Source: UBA9655 sp964597045
GTDB taxonomy: Bacteria > Pseudomonadota > Alphaproteobacteria > UBA9655
NCBI GenBank assembly: GCA_964597045.1
Contig: CAZQWE010000004.1
Span: 195,122 to 259,121, forward strand
Direction of reading: 5' to 3'
DNA: 64,000 nt
Below the pieces are notes generated by a model. That model saw only the letters and a program-made list of their open reading frames with translations. It was not told the DNA's origin and did not search any database. Within the stretch, counting starts at the first letter, position 1, and every line of letters begins with the position of its first letter. The position numbers were made by a program, and so were the translations under genes. Positions 54,411 through 63,954 of the stretch are shown here, in pieces.

Positions 54411-54556
54411 TTTCTTTATACCTTATTTTGGCTCATAACATATCATGAGGAGAAAATCCTTCAAGATTTTAGAACGGATAAAATAAAAATTCGAATCAAT
54501 TCTTGAAAGTTCACATCATTGGGCCAGATTCGGACACGTTAATCACTGAAGTTATT

Positions 54557-55386
54557 CTATTCACCAATGAGCTCTAAATCAAGCCCTGCTGCTGACAGTT
54601 TAATTATTTCGCTTAGATTGGTCATGCGTGATTTTATCTTTATGTTATTGATAAAGCTTTCAACGGTTCTATGCGAAATATCCATTTCTCGAGCAATTTC
54701 TTTGGCTGAGCTTCCTTGGCTTCTATAGTATAAACAATCAACTTCTCTCTTTGTTAGGAAAAATTGTCCTTTGGGGGATTCAATAAGATATTTTCCTTTT
54801 TCCAACCCTTCCTTGAACGTTGCAATGATTTGACTGTACGTATTTTCCTGAAGTTCTTTATCTTCGATCAGATTCACATTGATTAATTTTCTTTCATCTG
54901 ATGTATCAATAATATCAGCTGCAACACTCTTGAAATATAAGATATATTTAAGCAACAGATCGTAATTATTGATCAAAAAGTTGACAAGTTCTCCCTCATC
55001 ACGCGCGCCACCAAAAGACCAACCTTCTTTGTATTCTCTTGTCTTTCGATACATTGTAATGCCCATGCCCATCTTTAGCTCTTCCCGAATTTTGTCAGCA
55101 TTTATGGTCGTATTGGTTTTCCATAATCGAATGTAAGGCAGGATTCCCTTTTCACTGGCTTTTGCCCAATTCGTTAGATCGAAGTTATTGTAAAGCTTTA
55201 ATGAGAAAAATTTATCATTAAACTCTGGATGATTTCCAATGTAAAAGCACTTTTTGTTATCAATAATTTTTACATAAGTAAAATAGGAAATGCCTAAACT
55301 CTTAAAGGTTCGATAAGTTCATCCAAGCGAGGCAAAATGACCTTATTGTATTCTTCTAAATATTTATGGTTGTCCTTATTATCCAT
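54557..55386 (-). pseudogene. Frameshifted LuxR-family regulator gene
   Basis: From ATG 55386 the frame reads MDNKDNHKYLEEYNKVILPR and then LDELIEPL before hitting TAG at 55296-55294. In the other frame, similarity to the intact LuxR gene at 17163-17993 resumes at once (KSLGISYFTYVKI against HSLGIKYFCYFKL) and runs unbroken to a LuxR helix-turn-helix (TKREVDCLYYRSQGSSAKEI) and the stop at 54557. One missing base in the CCTTT run at about 55304-55308 explains this. The downstream 171-codon frame (start 55072) could still yield an HTH-containing fragment. Sequencing error is the alternative. Confidence 0.85.
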
Positions 55387-55546
55387 TTTCAAATATTACG
55401 TCCTCTATACTGTTTTGTATTAGTTAAGGATTCTCTCTTGGGTTTTCAAGAGATGACTCAATAAATTCCTCTCATAGACTATCCGTTCAGGCAAAACAAA
55501 CCAGCTATTAAATTATTAAATTCTTTTATCGAAAACTGAGATTATA

Positions 55547-58162
55547 TTATTTCATTTGTTTAAATACAAATCTTGCATAAAACCAACTCAGTGCAATAAG
55601 ACTTAAGCCTAACCCTAAGAATGAAAAGACACGATAAAGTCCCGTAAGTTCTGACGCATCATATAAGAATACTTTTCCAATGGTAAGTACCATAAAGATA
55701 AGAGAGCCACTCCTCATTATTTTATTATGAGTCCAGGTTCCATAAATCAAGATCGCAATACCTGTGAGAAGCCAGGCAACTGAGTAGGAATAAATTTCAG
55801 CACTACTTGTATATTGATCATCTAAATAGGGATGATGGAAAAACTGACGTACGGAAAGTGACGTAAAGCAGAAAATAAAGACAAGAAGGATGATTTGGCT
55901 CGCCATATCAACATACTCATTCTTCAGCCTTATAAGGTCATCTTTTGCAAGAATTAACCATATCGCTGGAAATGCAAAAGGAAAGAGCAGATAATTAAAT
56001 AGAGGATAATTGCCTACATATTGATGGGACCATAGAGGATTGAAAACAAATATGTCAAAAAGTATAATTCGAAGGAATGCAATTCCAAGAAGACCGATCC
56101 CTGCAAATGAAATGTATCTTCTCTCGTACCACTTACCTATTTGTAAACAAGTAAGTCCCATAAGAAAGTAAATATTCGTTAGGACCCCTCTTTCGATAAA
56201 TGTAGAGCTTACAAGAGTTAAATCTTCTCCATAATTGAAAAGGTTATGATTTATGTAATAAGCCATTAATGTAAACAGTGAAATTCCAATTAATTCAAAA
56301 GCGCCAACAACAATATCATCGTCCTGCTTGCGTAGAAGGAAACTTGAAAGAAGGAAAATGATTCCAGGTATTCCCAGTTGGATTAAGGACCATTCTATGG
56401 ATATGTGGAGAGATAACTTTCTTAAGACAATTTCAAATATCAAGACTAGAAAGACACCAGCTAAAAGGCTGGCCAAAAATCGAAGGATATTGATTCGTAC
56501 ATAATTATTAATCCAGCAAATAGCCAAGATTTCAGAAGCCAATGCGATTCTAAGAAACTCTTGCTCAAGCTCAAGGGTGAGAGAGGTAGATAGAAATGCT
56601 GTTGCTGCTAAGGTAAATACTGTAAGGAGTTTTTGCTTTTCTTCTGGACTCTCATTAAAACGATTTAATATTTGAACAAGTACAACAACAGAAATAATAA
56701 ACAAACCGAAGGCAAGAAGAGCCCACAGATGGTAATCCCCTTCAGAAGGGGTAAAATAATGATAACGATCCCAGTTATGAAACTTTGCATAAGCAATAAA
56801 GTAGTAAATCAGACTTGAGATGGCTGAAAATAGACCCCACGAAAAAGGTCGAGAAGATCGCCACATTAACCAGTAGCTACTCCCAGAAAAGAGAACACCA
56901 AATCCAACAATCATCGAAGATAGATAGGTAGGATTACCTTCATGCCAAACCATGATCAGAATGGCATTCATCACCATGGAAATCCAGGGAACAAATCCAT
57001 ATATCTTTTGATTGTAATAGGAAAGAACCATACCTCCCGCTGATAATATGGCAAAGAGTGACCACTCAACTTCACCGAACTCGGACTTTGCTGCTACAAC
57101 ACTCATGAGAATAACAGAACCACCCAGCGTCACATAATTAAAAGGTTTTGATAATTTTATCCACTGAGAACGATCAAGCTCCCCTGTTTCAAGGGCTTGT
57201 TTAGATGCAATTATGCTTGAAAGAGAAATCGCTAAAATAAAGAGTCCAAGCCACAATCCATCACTGCTAACAAAATAGAAGTGAAGCCAAACGATCACCC
57301 ATAGAAAAGCGGCAAAGACAGCAGGAAGAGCCAAATGCCACCAATTATTTTTTCGTATTACAATGAAAAGGCCAGCAAATACCATATACAAATAAATGAA
57401 TAATAGAGGCGCATTGGGTTCTTTAGATCCAATGAGTGCAGGCGTTAAGAATCCCCCCACCATACCAAGTAAGGCTATGGCTGGCCCTTGTTTAAGGGAA
57501 AGAACCACCGCAATCGCAGTAACAGCACCCATTCCAAGAAATCCAATCTCATTGGTAATAAGATGATAAAGGCTTGTTGCTGCAAATAAACAAATATAAA
57601 GAACAGAAATGCCAGCACCTGAAAGGGCTTGAGATATTCGTCTTCCATTAGGGATATTTCCTTTTTCTTCTATCCAATTACCAATAAATACAAGACCTGC
57701 TCCGAAGATACCTCCTAATACAAGACGTACAGAAGGAGAAAGAAGCCCTGTTTCAATTGAGTATTTAACTAAAAATAGTCCCGCAAAAGCTAAGGCTATT
57801 CCTCCAATCCATACAGGCAAGCTTTGAGCAAATGCTTGCTCAAAATTGATTTTTTTAAGGATGGAGACCCTTTCCTGCTTAACAGTTGGTTTAGTTTCTA
57901 TAATTTCTCCTTTATTTATTTGAGAAGCTCTTGCTTGCAGAGCTTCCCAATCATAACCTGATTTCGTTTGTGATGGTTGAGGAGTCGGCTCTTCTTTTTG
58001 TTCTCCCTTCTTTTTTCCACCCTTTTTTTCAATCTGAGAGATTAGCAAATTGAACCTTTGTGTCAGATTTGTGAGATCTTTTCGAAGAGCACCAATAGAA
58101 GTTTGCTGCACCCAAAAGATCAAGACGATTAGGACGGTTACTAATAGAAAAAGCGTTAGCAT
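55547..58162 (-). CDS. DUF2339 multi-pass membrane protein
   Basis: This 871-residue protein has an N-terminal signal-anchor (MLTLFLLVTVLIVLIFW), a coiled coil and a Pro/Gln/Lys-rich cytoplasmic linker (about 30-110), then some 24-26 hydrophobic helices. SLPVWIGGIALAFAGLFLVKYSIE opens the membrane part, as in DUF2339 proteins. The function is unknown. The family is widespread in the proteobacterial inner membrane. AAAGGGA precedes the ATG. It is divergent from the DUF2066 operon. Confidence 0.87.
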   Translation of the reverse strand: MLTLFLLVTVLIVLIFWVQQTSIGALRKDLTNLTQRFNLLISQIEKKGGKKKGEQKEEPTPQPSQTKSGYDWEALQARASQINKGEIIETKPTVKQERVSILKKINFEQAFAQSLPVWIGGIALAFAGLFLVKYSIETGLLSPSVRLVLGGIFGAGLVFIGNWIEEKGNIPNGRRISQALSGAGISVLYICLFAATSLYHLITNEIGFLGMGAVTAIAVVLSLKQGPAIALLGMVGGFLTPALIGSKEPNAPLLFIYLYMVFAGLFIVIRKNNWWHLALPAVFAAFLWVIVWLHFYFVSSDGLWLGLFILAISLSSIIASKQALETGELDRSQWIKLSKPFNYVTLGGSVILMSVVAAKSEFGEVEWSLFAILSAGGMVLSYYNQKIYGFVPWISMVMNAILIMVWHEGNPTYLSSMIVGFGVLFSGSSYWLMWRSSRPFSWGLFSAISSLIYYFIAYAKFHNWDRYHYFTPSEGDYHLWALLAFGLFIISVVVLVQILNRFNESPEEKQKLLTVFTLAATAFLSTSLTLELEQEFLRIALASEILAICWINNYVRINILRFLASLLAGVFLVLIFEIVLRKLSLHISIEWSLIQLGIPGIIFLLSSFLLRKQDDDIVVGAFELIGISLFTLMAYYINHNLFNYGEDLTLVSSTFIERGVLTNIYFLMGLTCLQIGKWYERRYISFAGIGLLGIAFLRIILFDIFVFNPLWSHQYVGNYPLFNYLLFPFAFPAIWLILAKDDLIRLKNEYVDMASQIILLVFIFCFTSLSVRQFFHHPYLDDQYTSSAEIYSYSVAWLLTGIAILIYGTWTHNKIMRSGSLIFMVLTIGKVFLYDASELTGLYRVFSFLGLGLSLIALSWFYARFVFKQMK

Positions 58163-58308
58163 TTTTATCCCTTTTTTCTTAAAGTTATGCTATTTTAATT
58201 TAAAGAATAGTTAAGATAAACATAATGAAGGAAGCGCCCAATTATTCTCTAGAATTTGCAAGGCATTCACGATATGATCACTTAAGATAATTTGAACAGG
58301 ATATGAAC

Positions 58309-58989
58309 ATGAAATACCTCTTCTTTATTCTTTTGCTGTTAGGGGCACAGTCCGTGATCGCAGCAACACTAACAGTTAAGGATGTAAAGGTCTCAGTAAA
58401 ATCTGATTCATCAGGTGCAGCTCGGGAAAAAGCTATTGAAGACGCACACACCTTGGCTTTTCAAAAGCTTATCGTTGAAAATTTTCCAGACCAAATGATT
58501 CCCCTTCCCTCTCCTGAGAAATTAATGAACATGGTCTCTACTTTTTCAATTGATAAAGAGAAAACTTCCGCAAAAAGTTATGCTGCTTCCATAACTTTTA
58601 AGTTTGATGGGAATCAAGTCCAATCATGGGTGCGTAAAACAAAAGCACCGCAGCAAACCTTAGCAACAGAAGATGATGAAGACAAACCAGTTGGGAAACA
58701 AAATAAAGACACTCTTTCAGAATCCATGCGAGTAAGCGAACCTTTACAAGTTAAAGTTCTCTATACATCATTGCCTGAATGGACCAAAATAAAGAGAACA
58801 CTTGAAGAGACGCAAGGAGTACTCAACATCCAAGTCCTTAAATTATCTGCACAAAATGCCCTACTCGATATCCAGTATGGAGGCGATATAGAGAAACTAC
58901 GCCAGGTCTTAGCCGTACATGGGATTTCCCTTTCAGACAGTGGAGAGGGACTTATTGTTAAAACAAAAGATACCCTAAGGAATTTCTAA
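58309..58989 (+). CDS. DUF2066-like exported protein
   Basis: ATG 58309, 8 bp after CAGGA, starts a signal peptide (MKYLFFILLLLGAQSVIA). ATG 58303 is two codons earlier. TVKDVKVSVKSDSSGAAREK, then AFQKLIVENFPD and FKFDGNQVQSWV match the DUF2066 pattern found in alphaproteobacteria and gammaproteobacteria beside perM and hda. The function is unknown. The stop and the next start overlap (TAATG). First gene of a four-gene operon. Confidence 0.8.
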   Translation: MKYLFFILLLLGAQSVIAATLTVKDVKVSVKSDSSGAAREKAIEDAHTLAFQKLIVENFPDQMIPLPSPEKLMNMVSTFSIDKEKTSAKSYAASITFKFDGNQVQSWVRKTKAPQQTLATEDDEDKPVGKQNKDTLSESMRVSEPLQVKVLYTSLPEWTKIKRTLEETQGVLNIQVLKLSAQNALLDIQYGGDIEKLRQVLAVHGISLSDSGEGLIVKTKDTLRNF

Positions 58990-59549
58990 TGAAACGATTC
59001 ATGAATCTTCCGAATCTTATATCTCTCGCAAGGCTTCTTTGTGTGCCCTTTATTATTTCGTTGATTCTCAGTCACCAATTATACCTCGCCTTAATTCTAT
59101 TTACAATTGCAGGGGTTTCAGATGCTCTTGATGGTTTTTTAGCAAGGGTATTTAAATCTCGAACAACATTAGGGGCCTACCTTGATCCCATTGCTGATAA
59201 GGTTCTTATTTTTGGTGTATATGCTGCTTTGGGTAAGATTGGACTTATAGAGACCTGGGTGATGTTACTGGTTATTTTTCGAGACATCATCATTGTTGGG
59301 GGAATTCTATTTCTAATTGTTGTGAACTTATCTATTGAGATGAAACCCAATATGATGAGTAAACTCAATACAGTAATTCAATTGGTTTATGCAATTTTTA
59401 TTCTGGCCCAAGCAGATGCATTCTTTGGAATTTCTCATTTAAATCAATATCTTGGTTATATCGTTGCAATTACGACCATGATTTCTGGCATTATTTATGT
59501 TAGACTTTGGTTTAGATATATAAACTCAATGGATTTAACGCAAACGTGA
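58989..59549 (+). CDS. CDP-alcohol phosphatidyltransferase, PgsA-like
   Basis: This is a 186-residue membrane enzyme with the CDP-alcohol motif DALDGFLARVFKSRTTLGA followed by YLDPIAD, with all four conserved Asp residues and the Gly/Arg in place. It is probably phosphatidylglycerophosphate synthase or a close relative. The exact acceptor alcohol cannot be read. MKRFMNLPNLISLARLLCVPF is the typical N-terminus. Coupled on both sides, by TAATG upstream and GTGA downstream. Confidence 0.92.
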   Translation: MKRFMNLPNLISLARLLCVPFIISLILSHQLYLALILFTIAGVSDALDGFLARVFKSRTTLGAYLDPIADKVLIFGVYAALGKIGLIETWVMLLVIFRDIIIVGGILFLIVVNLSIEMKPNMMSKLNTVIQLVYAIFILAQADAFFGISHLNQYLGYIVAITTMISGIIYVRLWFRYINSMDLTQT

Positions 59550-60616
59550 ATAAGCAACGACATATTTGGCTTTGGCTCGGCGTAGGAGTCATATTTATCG
59601 GAAGCCTCTACTTACTACATGGTATTTTGCTTCCTTTCATGACAGGTTTACTTGTTGCCTATGCCATGAATCCAGCCGTCAGGGGTTTAGAAAAATGGGG
59701 GATCTCCAGACCTTTTGGAACAACTCTTATGATACTCGCGTTCTTTATCATCATTGGTGTAATACTCATCATTGCGATTCCATTTATTCAGACTGAACTA
59801 TTAAGACTTGCATCACGTGTTCCCCAGTATGGAGATCGATTATTAAAGGTTATACAACCAATTTTGGATGAAGCCACACAATACATTCAACCAAATGATG
59901 TTGAGAAACTTCGGAGTTTTGCGACAAGTTATACGGGAGATGTCATAACCTGGGGAATTCGTGTTCTTGCAAATATTTTATCGAATAGCCTTGCCCTTGC
60001 GAACCTCATCTCTTTAATTGTTATCACCCCAATCGTGGCGTTCTATTTCTTAAGAGATTGGAACCGGATTATTCAGACCATTGATAACTTACTCCCAAGA
60101 CCCTATGAACCTAAAATTAAAGATTTATTCTTAGATATCAACGAAACAATTGGTGGCTATGCAAAGGGACAAGCCTTAGTTTGTTTGATCCTTGCTATTT
60201 ATTATTCAATCGCCCTTTCAATCGCAGGTCTCGATTTTAGTTTAGTTGTAGGACCTCTCGTTGGAATCATGGCCTTTATTCCTTATGTGGGAGCTCTCGT
60301 AGGGTTTATGCTAAGTATTGGCATTGCTTTCTCCCAATTTTCTGATTGGCATTCTGTGGCCCTTATTGCAGGAATCTTTGCATTTGGGCAAACAACAGAA
60401 GGATATCTCCTGATACCTTATCTTGTAGGAGATAGGATCGGGTTACACCCTGTTTGGGTGATTTTTGCTTTGCTTGCAGGCGGTGTTCTCTATGGGTTTA
60501 TTGGGATATTATTTGCGTTGCCTGTGGGTGCAGCTTGTGGGGTACTTGTGAGACACCTTATCAAATACTATCGCACAACCCATTACTATCTTGGAAGAAT
60601 GAAAGAAAGCACGTGA
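59546..60616 (+). CDS. AI-2E/PerM-family transporter
   Basis: This is a 356-residue protein with about eight membrane helices. ILLPFMTGLLVAYAMNPAV, ITPIVAFYFLRDWNRI, and LVGIMAFIPYVGALVGFM are hallmarks of the family (TqsA, PerM, YdiK). Family members export small signals or act as Na/H antiporters. No substrate can be given here. The GTG start overlaps the previous stop, and the stop overlaps the hda GTG. Confidence 0.92.
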   Translation: MNKQRHIWLWLGVGVIFIGSLYLLHGILLPFMTGLLVAYAMNPAVRGLEKWGISRPFGTTLMILAFFIIIGVILIIAIPFIQTELLRLASRVPQYGDRLLKVIQPILDEATQYIQPNDVEKLRSFATSYTGDVITWGIRVLANILSNSLALANLISLIVITPIVAFYFLRDWNRIIQTIDNLLPRPYEPKIKDLFLDINETIGGYAKGQALVCLILAIYYSIALSIAGLDFSLVVGPLVGIMAFIPYVGALVGFMLSIGIAFSQFSDWHSVALIAGIFAFGQTTEGYLLIPYLVGDRIGLHPVWVIFALLAGGVLYGFIGILFALPVGAACGVLVRHLIKYYRTTHYYLGRMKEST

Positions 60617-61293
60617 AACAGCTTCTTTTACCTTTGAGCCTTCCTCATACTTTTGAGGAAAGAGATTTTATTATTACGGATTCAAATCAAGAGGCCTATT
60701 TGTGGATCAAAAGATGGCCTGATTGGCCAAGTCATACACTTGCACTTTACGGTGATGAGGGTTGTGGTAAAACCCATCTTGCCCATCTCTGGGGGTGTTA
60801 CGGTCAAGCTCTCAAGCTAAAAGGCGATGAATTCAACAAATTATCACTCGATAATCTTTTAAGTGCTCCTCCTTTCTTCGTCATCGAAAATGCCGATCTT
60901 ACGGATAGCGAAGAAAAATTCTTCCATCTTTATAACCATATTATTCAATCTAATGGAGGGTTACTGCTTCTCTCTCAAACCGCCCCAGCTCACTGGAATA
61001 TAGATTTACCTGATTTAAGCTCACGATTAAGTGTTATACCTGCCATTAAAATTCAGTCTCCTGATGATGATTTGCTAGGACAGGTTATTCGGAAACAGTT
61101 TAATGATCTTCAATTAAGTGTTGATGACAATGTCATTGCATATCTATTGAAGCATATTGAGAGATCCTTTGAAAGCGCACGGTTATGGGTCAATCAGCTC
61201 AATAGGATAGCCTTAATGAAACAAAGAAATATTACGATTTCATTGGTTCGGGAGATTCTGCAAACCCCGTCTCAGGATGATATATATCTGTAA
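60613..61293 (+). CDS. hdaA: DnaA-related regulator Hda/HdaA
   Basis: This is an AAA+ domain without the DnaA DNA-binding domain, 226 aa. Walker A is GDEGCGKTHLAHLWG, FFVIENADLTDSEEKFFHLYN is the Walker B/sensor region, and SSRLSVIP holds the arginine-finger Arg. HdaA with the sliding clamp promotes ATP hydrolysis by DnaA, limiting replication initiation. The start GTG 60613 overlaps the transporter stop. The frame extends back to 60454 without similarity. It overlaps the convergent SixA-like gene by 62 bp. Confidence 0.9.
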   Translation: MKQLLLPLSLPHTFEERDFIITDSNQEAYLWIKRWPDWPSHTLALYGDEGCGKTHLAHLWGCYGQALKLKGDEFNKLSLDNLLSAPPFFVIENADLTDSEEKFFHLYNHIIQSNGGLLLLSQTAPAHWNIDLPDLSSRLSVIPAIKIQSPDDDLLGQVIRKQFNDLQLSVDDNVIAYLLKHIERSFESARLWVNQLNRIALMKQRNITISLVREILQTPSQDDIYL

Positions 61294-61759
61294 TGTCCCC
61301 CTGCTGCCAGTTAAGATCTGACCACTTGCCTATTGAGACCTGGAACGCGACAAAGGTTGCAGGTTTTATTCCCTCTTTTAAAAAATCAGGAATCTTTTTT
61401 GCAAGTTTTAAGATGGAAAACGCAACTCCAGGATTGTGCCCAATATAAAGAACAGACTGCGCCTCATCAGGTGTTTCACGAAGATATGATAGTATTTTGT
61501 CTTCTGAGATATTGTAATAAACTTGTGAAATATCGATCTCGCTCGGTTTGAACTTTGCTCTTATGGGCTCAAAGGTCTCTTGGCAACGAAGAGCCGCTGA
61601 ACATTTAACGAAATCTATGGTGTATCCTTTTTTGATTATATAGTCAGCAACACTTTGTGCCTCTTCGTACCCTTCCTCGTTTATGGGTCGATCAAAATCC
61701 GATAGTCCTGGCCCTTGAGGGTCTGCATGAGCATGACGTAATAGGTATATTGTTTTCAT
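61232..61759 (-). CDS. SixA-like histidine phosphatase
   Basis: This is a 175-residue member of the histidine phosphatase (RHG) superfamily. The catalytic RHAHADP is at residues 8-14, CSAALRCQETFEPI follows, and the second His is in LYIGHNPGVAF. SixA dephosphorylates phosphohistidine proteins in E. coli. The substrate here is unknown. Its last 62 bp overlap the end of hdaA on the other strand. Confidence 0.9.
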   Translation of the reverse strand: MKTIYLLRHAHADPQGPGLSDFDRPINEEGYEEAQSVADYIIKKGYTIDFVKCSAALRCQETFEPIRAKFKPSEIDISQVYYNISEDKILSYLRETPDEAQSVLYIGHNPGVAFSILKLAKKIPDFLKEGIKPATFVAFQVSIGKWSDLNWQQGDITDIYHPETGFAESPEPMKS

Positions 61760-61904
61760 TTTTTTACTCTATCAAAATTGGAGAGACTTTGAAAGAACTT
61801 ACGGCAATAAAGATATCAAAATTAGAACAAAAAAAATGAAATGAAATCTTAATGAATTTAATATAAACTGCTCATATATAAAAGTGAAAAAGCAGGAAAA
61901 ATAA

Positions 61905-62279
61905 ATGAAAACAAGATATCTTTTTTTACTCATCTTACTCTTCATGATGAATATTCTTCATGCGGAGAGTATTACGAACAGAGCTCTTCTTAAAGCCTGC
62001 AAGGATAAGACTGCTGGGCCATTAAACTTCTGTTATGGTTTTATTATCGCAACATCGAATGCCGCCCAGTTTTATAGAAACATTGTTGATGTGCAAGACG
62101 AATATGTAGATATCTGTTTTCCCACTAATATCTCAAATAAGGACCTAGTCGACTTATATATGAGTTGGGTTGAAAAAAATCCTGCAGTGATTGACAGTCC
62201 TGCCTTCATCGGTGTTTCAACGTCATTTTCGATTAAGTACAGTTGTTCTGCAAAGAGAGAGGCAGAACCCACAAATTAA
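61905..62279 (+). CDS. Rap1a/Tai-like secreted immunity protein
   Basis: This is a 124-residue protein with AGGAA before the ATG and a signal peptide ending LHA. The mature part matches the Rap1a/Tai pattern: LLKACKD, CYGFIIATSNAAQ, a CFP step (DICFPTNISNKDLVDLYM), SWVEKNPAVIDSPA and a late Cys (KYSCS). Rap1a proteins protect against type VI-delivered peptidoglycan amidases. No amidase or type VI gene is in this window. It could protect against rival bacteria or have a different periplasmic role. Confidence 0.78.
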   Translation: MKTRYLFLLILLFMMNILHAESITNRALLKACKDKTAGPLNFCYGFIIATSNAAQFYRNIVDVQDEYVDICFPTNISNKDLVDLYMSWVEKNPAVIDSPAFIGVSTSFSIKYSCSAKREAEPTN

Positions 62280-62325
62280 TCGTATTTTTATATCCTTTAA
62301 CTTAGTGTATGAATAAAATACGATT
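62278..62325. other. Inverted repeat after the Rap1a-like gene
   Basis: AATCGTATTTT (62278-62288) and AAAATACGATT (62315-62325) form a perfect 11-bp inverted repeat with a 26-nt loop, beginning within the stop codon. It has no T-run after it. It is possibly a weak terminator or an operator for the next gene. Confidence 0.4.
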
Positions 62326-62347
62326 TCAAATTTAAAGGGTTAAGATA

Positions 62348-63310
62348 ATGTTTTTTAAGAGTAGAACAATAGCTATCTTATTTTTTGTCCTCCCCTACTC
62401 TACTATGGGAGCCCCATCCTCACTTATAGATCCTTACACAAAATTGGTGGAAAACCCAGAAGCTAAGATAAAGCAATTTCAAAATGACTTTACTCAGGCC
62501 TTAAAGAATCCTGTTCATTTGGCAGTTTTAGGAGAAGTCTATACGGATGGGTTTAGGAATGATATCGCCTACTCTGAATTTGGGCCTAGCTTTGTTGCCT
62601 TTATTAAGCTTCACCAGGCTTTATACAAGTATATAGTCGGGAAAGAAAATCAAGCATATGCTGTGCCTCCAGCTATATATAATGACTTTATTGAGGCATC
62701 GCATACTTTTGATTCTCACGTTTCAAAACTATCTTCCCTAAAGAATTTAGACGCTTATGAAGACCAACTTAATACCCTCTACAAAGGCTTCTTAGTCAAT
62801 TTCATCAACAACCATCGTGACTTCTTTAAGGGGTACGTCGTTCATCAGATCAATGGTTTCAAGGGAGATAATGGATCTGAATTGGATATGTTGAGTCGTG
62901 CTTTTTTTGCACTTACTAAAGGATGGCCAAGCTATGAAACAAATGACAGTAAATATCAATTCGAGAAGCTTTATGTATGGTTCTTTGGCTCAGGACATAA
63001 GGTTTTAATTGGAGGATATAATGATGATAAGCATGCATGCGGAAAGTATTTAAATCTTTATGTATGGGATTTTGAGAAGCCTGAAAGTAAGCCTACGAAA
63101 ATAACTCATGATAAAATGGAATTCGACCTATCTCCAAGGATTAGATCTGGTGGATGTAGTTACCCTGCAGACGTTCCAAATGTTATTCATTTTGAAGCCC
63201 CCTATCTGCAATTTTATGGTTATGACAATACGTTATTCAGATATTACATCTATAATATAGATACCAACCAATGGAAAATAGTAGAAGTCCCCAATCCGGT
63301 TTCTAAATAG
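62348..63310 (+). CDS. Secreted protein, function unknown
   Basis: This is a 320-residue protein with AAAGGG 8 bp before the ATG and a signal peptide (MFFKSRTIAILFFVLPYSTMG). The first half is helical. The second half is rich in Tyr, Trp and Phe (FEKLYVWFFGSGHK, NLYVWDFEK, FRYYIYNIDTNQW), suggesting a beta-sheet domain, and has two Cys (HACGKY, GGCSYP). No family was recognised. It lies convergent with the next secreted-protein gene, 4 bp apart. Confidence 0.7.
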   Translation: MFFKSRTIAILFFVLPYSTMGAPSSLIDPYTKLVENPEAKIKQFQNDFTQALKNPVHLAVLGEVYTDGFRNDIAYSEFGPSFVAFIKLHQALYKYIVGKENQAYAVPPAIYNDFIEASHTFDSHVSKLSSLKNLDAYEDQLNTLYKGFLVNFINNHRDFFKGYVVHQINGFKGDNGSELDMLSRAFFALTKGWPSYETNDSKYQFEKLYVWFFGSGHKVLIGGYNDDKHACGKYLNLYVWDFEKPESKPTKITHDKMEFDLSPRIRSGGCSYPADVPNVIHFEAPYLQFYGYDNTLFRYYIYNIDTNQWKIVEVPNPVSK

Positions 63311-63314
63311 TCGT

Positions 63315-63872
63315 TTACTGACTCGATTTTTGAGAGATAAAATCTCCCTCAAATAACTTCTTGAATTGGTTGTACTCTTCAGGCGTCGGCTGGAAACTAA
63401 CGTGCTGAATCAATGGGTAATTCCAATACCTGTCAGTTGAGGGGCGGCAGGCTCTATATACAGATTTTAGTAAATTCATTTCATCAGGAGAGAGACTAGA
63501 CGATTTTCCATCATGTGTAAGTATATTATTGTGAGTAATATTATAAACTGCAACCCTTTCACAAAGATTCGTTCCAATAGCATCTTCCCAACCTCCTGCT
63601 CCTGCAACCGGCTGTCCACAAAAATCAAAAAAGGTTAAAACATGGTCAACCACACTTTGCACCATTTGGACTGAAGATATATTAGCGATCTGTTGGTCAA
63701 TGCCTGTCATATGTTGAGAATAACCACCATTTAGAGACCGCTCTGGAAGGAGGTTATCAATAAGAGTCCAATTTTGCGATTTGCAACGACCGGGGCTCCC
63801 CTTGATAGAAAAAGCCTGAAGTTGATATGTCGAAACAACTGTAAGAAAAATCATATTTATTAATATTTTCAT
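63315..63872 (-). CDS. Secreted protein, function unknown
   Basis: ATG 63872 (MKILINMIFLTVVSTYQLQA) with AGGAA upstream is preferred to GTG 63887. This gives 185 aa with a signal peptide. The mature part has four Cys (RCKSQNW, FDFCGQP, LCERV, YRACRPS) and a Trp/Gly-rich middle (GAGGWEDAIGTN). No family was recognised. It lies downstream of a 5S rRNA gene on the same strand. Confidence 0.7.
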   Translation of the reverse strand: MKILINMIFLTVVSTYQLQAFSIKGSPGRCKSQNWTLIDNLLPERSLNGGYSQHMTGIDQQIANISSVQMVQSVVDHVLTFFDFCGQPVAGAGGWEDAIGTNLCERVAVYNITHNNILTHDGKSSSLSPDEMNLLKSVYRACRPSTDRYWNYPLIQHVSFQPTPEEYNQFKKLFEGDFISQKSSQ

Positions 63873-63954
63873 AATGATTTTCCTCACTATTATTATATTC
63901 TTACTTATAAAGAAGAAAAGTCTGTAAATAGAAATGAGAAGATTGGGGGACAGA

